Assembly: GCA_016165875.1 (NCBI GenBank)
Contig: JABBOT010000011.1
Span: 11,363,491 to 11,427,490 of the forward strand
DNA from: Acanthopleura granulata
Taxonomy: Eukaryota; Mollusca; Polyplacophora; Chitonida; Chitonidae
DNA: 64,000 nt
Reading direction: 5' to 3'
Shown: positions 35,968 to 64,000 of the stretch, one piece after another
Numbering within the stretch: position 1 is the stretch's first letter
How the letters are laid out: the number at the start of each line of letters is the position of its first letter
The notes under the pieces: model-generated
Told to the model about the DNA's origin: nothing
The model's input: the letters and a program-made list of their open reading frames with translations, nothing else
Databases searched by the model: none
Made by a program: the position numbers and the translations under genes

Positions 35968-38900
35968 CACGGGACGAATTTTCCTCATGGAGTTGAATAT
36001 CAGCGGCGTTAAGCTTTTTATGTAGTAGAGGTCAACAAGCTTGAGGACCTCCATGGCCGAGGTTGTCAGCGTGTTAGCGCAGCAGAATGACTGAGTGTAA
36101 AGTGTTATTATATGCCCACTATGTGTATCGAGAACGCAGCGCGCAAGAACTCAGTACAAGGTTTTGCGGTTACTACTTATAGCTCGGTGCTTTAAACGTA
36201 ATGAGCGCAAAAGCTTCGGAGCTACGTGCATGGAACTAACCGTTTCAATACTCACCGACACTTGCCTTGGAAAAAAAATCGGAAATTGATCCTTGCAGTA
36301 ATTTTAACGAGTTTGAGAAAATGGTAGGCCTGCCACAAAACGCGCCACAACATCTTGATAAGAATCCCATTATGTGCTCTTTTTTGATCCTTAGCAAACC
36401 ACTGGGCTTTCATTCAATGTCACACTTTACAACAGTCGTGTCTGTCACTGTGGCCGAGAGAACGATAAGGTAAATCCAGGACGTGGCGTGGTAAATTGAC
36501 TGCTCTCAAGCAGGTCATCTTTCTGTCCCTATCTTTCGATCTATCAACATATATAAATTTATTATCCTGATAGTTGATCTTATTCTCAGCAAAAGCTGTA
36601 TTTCAAACTCATTTGCTCATGGCTTATTATTTTCATAGATAAATATTATCTGTTTTTATTACCCTTTAAAGCAGCCACTCAGTAGACCTAGGAAAATACA
36701 CATTTACACACAATCGTCAGCAAAAGAGAAAATCTCCACGATCGCGTTTGCTCATTTGCTTCTATCACGTGCAAAACGCTTCCCGGTACATCTCAAATAG
36801 AGGTATAATCTGAAATATCTGGGAATGTAGGGCGGCAATCTTGGATTTTGGCTCTGCTCTGCTGACATTTTAGTCAGCGAAGCGCTTTCTTTCCTCTGTC
36901 TTCATCAGTCTACTTTCAGGCGAGCAGACGACACATTGTCCACTGACGCAACATTCGAAAATAGCTTGCGCGCGCAGGGTGAGGAGGGGGGGAGGTTGGG
37001 GGTATACAACTACTATTAACCGGGTCCTCATACTGTTTCCTTACATACATATACCACACACGCAAAAGTCTGTTTATCATTTGTATAACGAAAGATAATT
37101 TCACGCTATATAGTGAAAAAGTGGTAGAGTGTTTCTTGAGAAACAACTTCAAACGCTAGGCCCTATAAGACATGTTTGTTTAATCCAAAACAACTTTCGA
37201 AGTTTCTTGAAAACGGGCCCAGAAAACGTTTCACATCATCGGCTCAACTGGTCGAAACTTTCAAGTTAGGGGGAACAGTGGCGTTGGTGGGTGGCGTGCA
37301 CTTGCTGGGATGCATAGCGATATAGAAGACAGAACAGAGAATAAAAGCAGACAAGCGCAGACAGTGATTGCTGGCAAATGATCACCAGTGAAATACGGAC
37401 TCTGTTTCATGTCAATTCTTAAACAGTGGCAACTTATAGGTCCCCTAACACTGTAGCTGGGATTATCTTGAACACCAAATCCCTTACAAAAGCACTGGCG
37501 TATAAACATTGCTGCTAACATGCACATAGTTGTATAGTTGGCCACATACCGCAGATACAGAACTTTAGTTCTCCTTTTTTTGATATTTTTATATTCTTTA
37601 TGTAATATCCATCGTTTCATGTAATAATAATTTCCGTGTTATGTAATATTGCCACTTAAAATAGTCAGGGAGACAAGTAATTGCCGGTGGAAATTGTAAC
37701 CGAGAGATTATCGGGGATAAGATCAAAGTAATGTTGAAAACGGCTGATTTTGGTGCGCACACCAATACTTTCAATGTGCTGAAGTAACTTGGCGAAGGAT
37801 TGAGGATTCCGTCGGGCACTACTACAGCGTGTTCTCTTCGAAACAACTATAAGAGACACACAGATTCTCTCAGACGCTTGAATAAGCACAGAATAATGCA
37901 TATACCTGCTGTTATGAATGTTATTACATTACACTGAAATTTTTATTACAATATCCGAGGACTGGTATTCTTACATTACACAGTAAATTGTATTACATTA
38001 TGCGGCGATATTACATAACACTGATTTTTTCAGTACAATAAACGGCGAGTGTTACATCACTGGTGTATTATTACATAACACGGTGTAACAGCGCTACCTC
38101 GCGTTGAGTAGAAGTGTTAGCAGTATGTAGAAGCTGTGGTAAATAACTATACCTTGAATGGCGAAGCATGATATTGTTTTATTAACCAGAGCCTCTGATG
38201 AGACAATATAGCCCTACTGCTTGGGACAAAATTATCAAGGAGTCGATCATAAAATTATGTATATATAACGGACAATGGATCATCAAAATTTGAAATCAAT
38301 ACTACGAAATAGGTATCTTGATTCACTTGTACTAAGTTTTGTTGAAATTGGAAAAAATACTGTAGCAGTAATTAGTGGCATTTTGGAAGAAATGTTAACA
38401 CATGCTGGTGGAACAGAGAGACAGGCGGCCAACCAATCAACGAAATGGAAAATCAGTACTGCGATTTATGTTTCTTGATGTGGTCTACGCGTCAACCATG
38501 CTTCGTTGAAACTGATCAAAAACTGCAGAAGTAGAGTTGTGAAGGAAAAGTTAACAGATGCCGGACAGACAGAAAGACGGACGGACGCCGGACAACTCGC
38601 TAACACACAACCTCTTCTGTTCGTCTTGCGAGACGAAAGTTCTACCAGACACCGCTGTCAGAACAGAGAAAGGCAGGGTCTTACTTTGTTTCTTTAATGT
38701 TTAGCCACGGATCCATGTCAAAACAGCCAAATTACTTGCCCAATTTCATAAACTCACGCTCTGAAACTCTGGGTCTACCATAATAATATAAAAAGGAAAG
38801 GTACAGATCTACGCTACTGTTCTGTATCTAATAGTTTCCAACTTTTATCAATAGTGTCAGAAGAACGGTCTCGGTTTCACAAAACTTATAAGTAGAAGTC

Positions 38901-39842
38901 TTTCGGCTGCTGAGAAAAGCTCTGTTTATAGTGTTTGGATTTTCCATTTTTTCTTTCTTCAGAAACTCATTGTTGGACTTGAACTGAATGCTATGTACCG
39001 CCATCAACATTTACTTAAACGAGCAATCTCTGTGAAACCACATCAAAAACACAAATAGGTACAAAATGAATAAATCAGGCATTCAGACTTCAAATTTGAA
39101 GTTCAAAATTCATAGCTAGGACAAATAAAGCACAGAAGGGATAGGTGTAGTTATTTTCATTTCAATTAATGAGATAAACACCATGATTATGGCACATTCA
39201 GTAAAAATTAAGACATGTGAAATATACTATTACTTGGTGCTTGGATCATGCAGCAGAGAATTATGGGAATATCAAGTAACAGAGAAGAAAAGCAAAACCA
39301 ACTGGGTCATAAGTCATATTTCTGGTATGTGTCATCAATGTCCGGGTTACTTCATTTTTGCAACGGTTGTTTTACTTCGTTTGCAATATTACATCGTTTA
39401 TATCATCACTCTACGCGGCTACTACCAAAGCCTACACATTTACACATCGTTTAATATACCGTATTACTCCATGCCTACGTTATTATAACGACCTGAGCGC
39501 CAAGAGAGGCTGTACCAAGACGACGAATTTTAAGGTACAGCACATGCTTGACATGCACCGGGACTGAACTCGGGCCTATACGGCTTGCGAGACGGAAGTT
39601 CTACCAGACACCCCTGTCAGAACAGAAACTGTAAGCGTAGAGATCAAAGGTCAGAGATCATCACGACACACACCGCACTGCCAATCCATTGAAAGCTCAG
39701 TATAAAGCTGTAGAGCTGATGTCACAGACGAACAGAGTTGGCAGGATTTTTGAGATTTTGGAATCTTTCGGCGATTTTATTCATATGAGTAGTAATTGCG
39801 TGGCGGTTAGTTTATGGGTGAAAAGGTTCGAGTATGGGACAG

Positions 39843-40560
39843 AATGAAAAGGAAACCAACATACACAGACGGGAGAATGAAAAGGAAGCCATCACATACA
39901 CAAGGCAGAATGAAAAGGAGGCCACCACATACACAAGGCAGAATAAGGAAGCCATCACATACACAAGTCAGAATGACAAGGAGGCCATCACATACAGAAG
40001 GCAGAATGAAAAGGAAGCCACCACATACAGAAGGCAGAATGAAAAGGAAACCACCACATACAGAAGGCAGAATGAAAAGGAAGCCATCACATACAGAAGG
40101 CAGAATGAAAAGGAAACCAACATATACAGAAGGGAGAAACAAAAGGAAACTGATGCATGCAGAAGGCAGAATGACAAGGAAGCCACCACATACAGAAGGC
40201 AGAATCAAAAGGAAACCAACATATACAGAAGGGAGAAACAAAAGGAAACTGATGCATGCAGAAGGCAGAATGACAAGGAAGCCACCACATGCAGAAGGCA
40301 GAATCAAAAGGAAGCCACCACATGCAGAAGGCAGAATCAAACGAAGCCACCACACACAGAAGGCAGAATCAAAAGGAAACCACCTTGTACAGATGGCAGA
40401 ATAACAAGGAAATCAATGTGTACAGAAGACAGAAAGAAAAGGAAACCAACGCAGACAGAAGGCAAAATCAAAGGGAAACCACCACATACAGAAGGCAGAA
40501 TCAAAAGGAAACCAACACATACAGAAGGCAGAAAGAAAAGTAAGCCCTGCACACAGAAAC
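39843..40560 (+). repeat. 33-bp minisatellite that keeps long frames open
   Basis: About 21 units of AGAAGGCAGAATGAAAAGGA plus AGCCACCACATAC. Because 33 is a multiple of 3, frames stay open: 39834-40625 (263 aa, 11-residue period like NEKEATTYRRQ) and 39814-40404 (196 aa, period RMKRKPxHTEG). A larger duplication joins about 40113-40190 with 40218-40289. With several frames open at once and no recognised domain, a non-coding satellite is the simplest reading; a charged low-complexity protein is not excluded. Confidence 0.9.
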
Positions 40561-41522
40561 CAGTACCAAACGTAAACACCCCATACAGCATAAATTCCCT
40601 TAATTCATTGGTGTTTTTCGCGTGATAATTCACTTGTTGTTGAAGATAATTGAGTTTATGCTTGATGTATTGGCAATATCAGCCCGATCCACTGCACTGC
40701 TGCATCTCCGCACCTGCATCTGGGAAACTTAGACAGAGCTGCGGCTGAACCCCCCCTGAATCTGTTTAGGGGCTATACTTCTGTAATTCTTCAAACTTTT
40801 CGCATGTTTGCAAGGGGTACATTCAAGCACATTCTAAAGGCATTATTCTGTGTTGACTGATAAAATTATACTTTTTCTGAAGCCCTGATACTGGCCAATC
40901 CAACCAATGTAGTTTTGTCTCCAAAATCAAATAATAGATGTGCATCCATTGAATTGAAAGTTGCGAAAAGGTTGAGGAATCAGGGTAACCATATGTAGCT
41001 TTAAATACGCCACTGGACCGACAAGGCGACGAGGTTAACGACTGCATAACGCTTTCTCCGTTAAATGCACATTGTACTTATTTGTTTATATGTGCTGAAG
41101 AATATTTCACTTAGATGACGCTAGGAAACCCATGATCATCCGCAGATTGCTGGCTGACCTTTCCACTTACGACCAGAGAGGAAGCCAGAATGAGCAGCAC
41201 TTTACAGCCAAAGTACTGGTCACAGGCCCTAGGGTCGTTCTACGGCCCTAGCACGCTATATACCTTCGTCTGTTAAATATAACGAGGCTTTAAATCATGT
41301 TGATTGTAGCATCTCGGTGGCTTCCAAACAACACTGAATAAAATTACATCAAAAGTATGTTATAAATGTATCCCGAATATACAGACGATCAAATATTCAT
41401 CACACTTTCAATAAATGACCTCGTGATATGATACTGAATTATTCAGGTGTACATAACATGTCATCAATATGAATTCAGCAAACCTGAAAATGCCAATAAC
41501 AAGGCAAAGTCAGCCCAAGAAA

Positions 41523-41528
41523 TTTATT
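41523..41528 (-). promoter_or_regulatory. candidate EARS2 poly(A) signal AATAAA
   Basis: The minus strand reads AATAAA about 113 bp past the EARS2 stop codon, a plausible distance for a short 3' UTR. Motif and position are the only evidence. Confidence 0.5.
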
Positions 41529-41640
41529 TCTTCTTTTCATTTCGTTATTTTTTGAGGGGTAGGGGGTGTTGGGGGGGGGTATTTATATCTGATCGATCTG
41601 AGTTTTACATCTCAAGGACCACAACAAAAAGCTAGGCTGG

Positions 41641-63074
<21,434 letters not shown>

Positions 63075-63779
63075 CTGTAAAATAAAGAGACATTCTACTG
63101 GTATAGTACACACATAAAAAGACTGAAATATTCTGCAAGTGTCTCTGTGTCAAAATAGAAATGTAAATCATTTGTACAGGGTGCATAACAATAAACCATA
63201 AATAGCAATGAACAAAATGTTGATTATAGGCTTTAATGTTCCTCTTAAATACATCTTCACAGATATTATACAAAGTATTAATTAAAAATCAAGCCTGGCA
63301 TCAAGCGTTACAGTTGTACTTTCTGTCGTCTAAATTATGTGCCAGAATGGGCGAAGATAACAAACATCTGAATCAACTTGCTGACGTTACCTAAATCTAC
63401 TACAATATTCTGCTGAGGTTACGGGTTCAAATCCCTCTCATTTGTTTGCATGGGTATTCATTCTAAGAAATTTGTCTGTCATTTTCTTTTATTTGTGAGT
63501 TTCATTAAGCATTATGATTTGAACATCAATGTATTTCTTTTATATTTCTTTTTATTTCTTTTTTATTAAGTTTGCCCTTTCAAAGTACACCTAAGTTTTT
63601 CTTATCAGAAATTAATCAAGATTCACATAATACTCTGAAGTGAAGACAAGAACAAATTGTGTCACTTGAAACAAGCTAAAAGTAGGTGTATTGTATATTC
63701 GCTCTCTTTCACACTATAACAGCAAATTGTTTAAACAAAAGATTGTTGTCATGCTCTATCAGTCGCATTGGACAAGTGG

Positions 63780-64000
63780 GTCTGCCTGGTTTCCTCCTGG
63801 AGTCAACCCATACACTTGATTTCATCCTTGGGTCCAACCATACACTTGGTTTTCTCCTTGAGTCCACCCATACACTTGACTTTCCTCATGGAATCCACCC
63901 ACATGTCTGTTTTCCTCCCAGAAACTGCCCATACACCTAGTTTCCTCTGCAAGCTCTTCCATATACCTGGCTGACACCTTGAGTACACCCATACACCTAA
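63780..64000. repeat. approximately 31-bp repeat running to the window end
   Basis: Units like CATACACTTGATTTCATCCT plus TGGGTCCAACC are repeated about seven times with variation. It lies in the EARS2 intron upstream of the first visible exon; its right end is cut by the window. Confidence 0.85.

Larger units (their letters stand above)
33691..39800. other. intergenic region upstream of the fucosyltransferase
   Basis: Just left of 34130 a run TATATATATATATACAC (about 34107-34125) could serve as a TATA-like element for the fucosyltransferase, about 420 bp before its ATG; this is weak. Other contents: an inverted-repeat element (34627-34764); SINE pieces at 34815-35140 (with an insertion), 35640-35830 and 36045-36100, all +; poly(T) (about 35929-35965); loose TTACATAACACTG repeats (37920-38095); and a tRNA-like repeat fragment seen twice (38620-38670, 39545-39630). 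A frame at 34025-33744 on the minus strand resembles no known protein and may be 5' UTR. Confidence 0.5.

Noticed and set aside
39540..39630. tRNA gene-like sequence on the minus strand (GAGTTCAGTCCCGG box)
   Set aside because: Stems do not pair well, and the same fragment occurs near 38620. It is more likely a tRNA-derived repeat.
63395..63450. B-box-like GGTTCAAATCC, possible tRNA
   Set aside because: No matching A box or acceptor stem at the right distance.

Overview
The window is nuclear DNA of an invertebrate animal. Genes are split by GT-AG introns, coding density is low (about 5.5 kb of recognisable coding sequence in 64 kb), and microsatellites, minisatellites and short interspersed repeats are abundant. 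About twenty copies or fragments of one tRNA-headed SINE with an (AAAT)n-type tail, together with the gene content, fit a mollusc or another lophotrochozoan. The species cannot be fixed from the sequence alone.

Four genes can be supported. (1) + strand, 76-9665: the last six exons of a non-receptor tyrosine kinase of the SYK/ZAP-70/SHARK group, nearest in character to SHARK/HTK16. Its SH2 and ankyrin part would lie left of the window. (2) - strand, 33690-25150: a complete two-exon Golgi alpha-1,3-fucosyltransferase (GT10 family, 413 aa). (3) - strand, 63074-41641: the last twelve exons (431 codons) of mitochondrial glutamyl-tRNA synthetase EARS2. Its 5' exons, with the HIGH motif, lie right of the window. 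(4) + strand, 51107-52891: an intronless 594-aa atypical rhodopsin-like GPCR nested antisense inside a 9.1-kb EARS2 intron.

Layout. 1-9.7 kb: kinase gene, whose introns carry tandem arrays, including a 67-bp unit repeated 55 times. 9.7-25.1 kb: intergenic, with several minisatellites and dispersed repeats. 25.1-33.7 kb: fucosyltransferase, its 7.3-kb intron filled with degenerate tandem repeats and a foldback. 33.7-41.6 kb: intergenic, with SINE fragments and a 33-bp array that keeps long frames open. 41.6-64 kb: EARS2 with the nested GPCR.

The most unusual signal is a pattern shared by two unrelated genes: tandem amplification of exon-intron junctions. In the kinase, the 3' end of the exon coding for the HRDLAARN catalytic loop, with its 5' splice site, has been copied as an indel-free 67-bp array, giving 55 decoy exon ends that nearly all keep a GT donor. 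The preceding intron is built of units around the exon-end/donor string ATG|GTAAGGAATA. In EARS2 a 76-bp exon is followed by two more 99-bp, in-frame copies of its 3' part plus donor, and a 1.7-kb array of 24-bp units further into the same intron resembles the sequence just downstream of that donor. The four genes show no sign of a common pathway; their proximity looks incidental.
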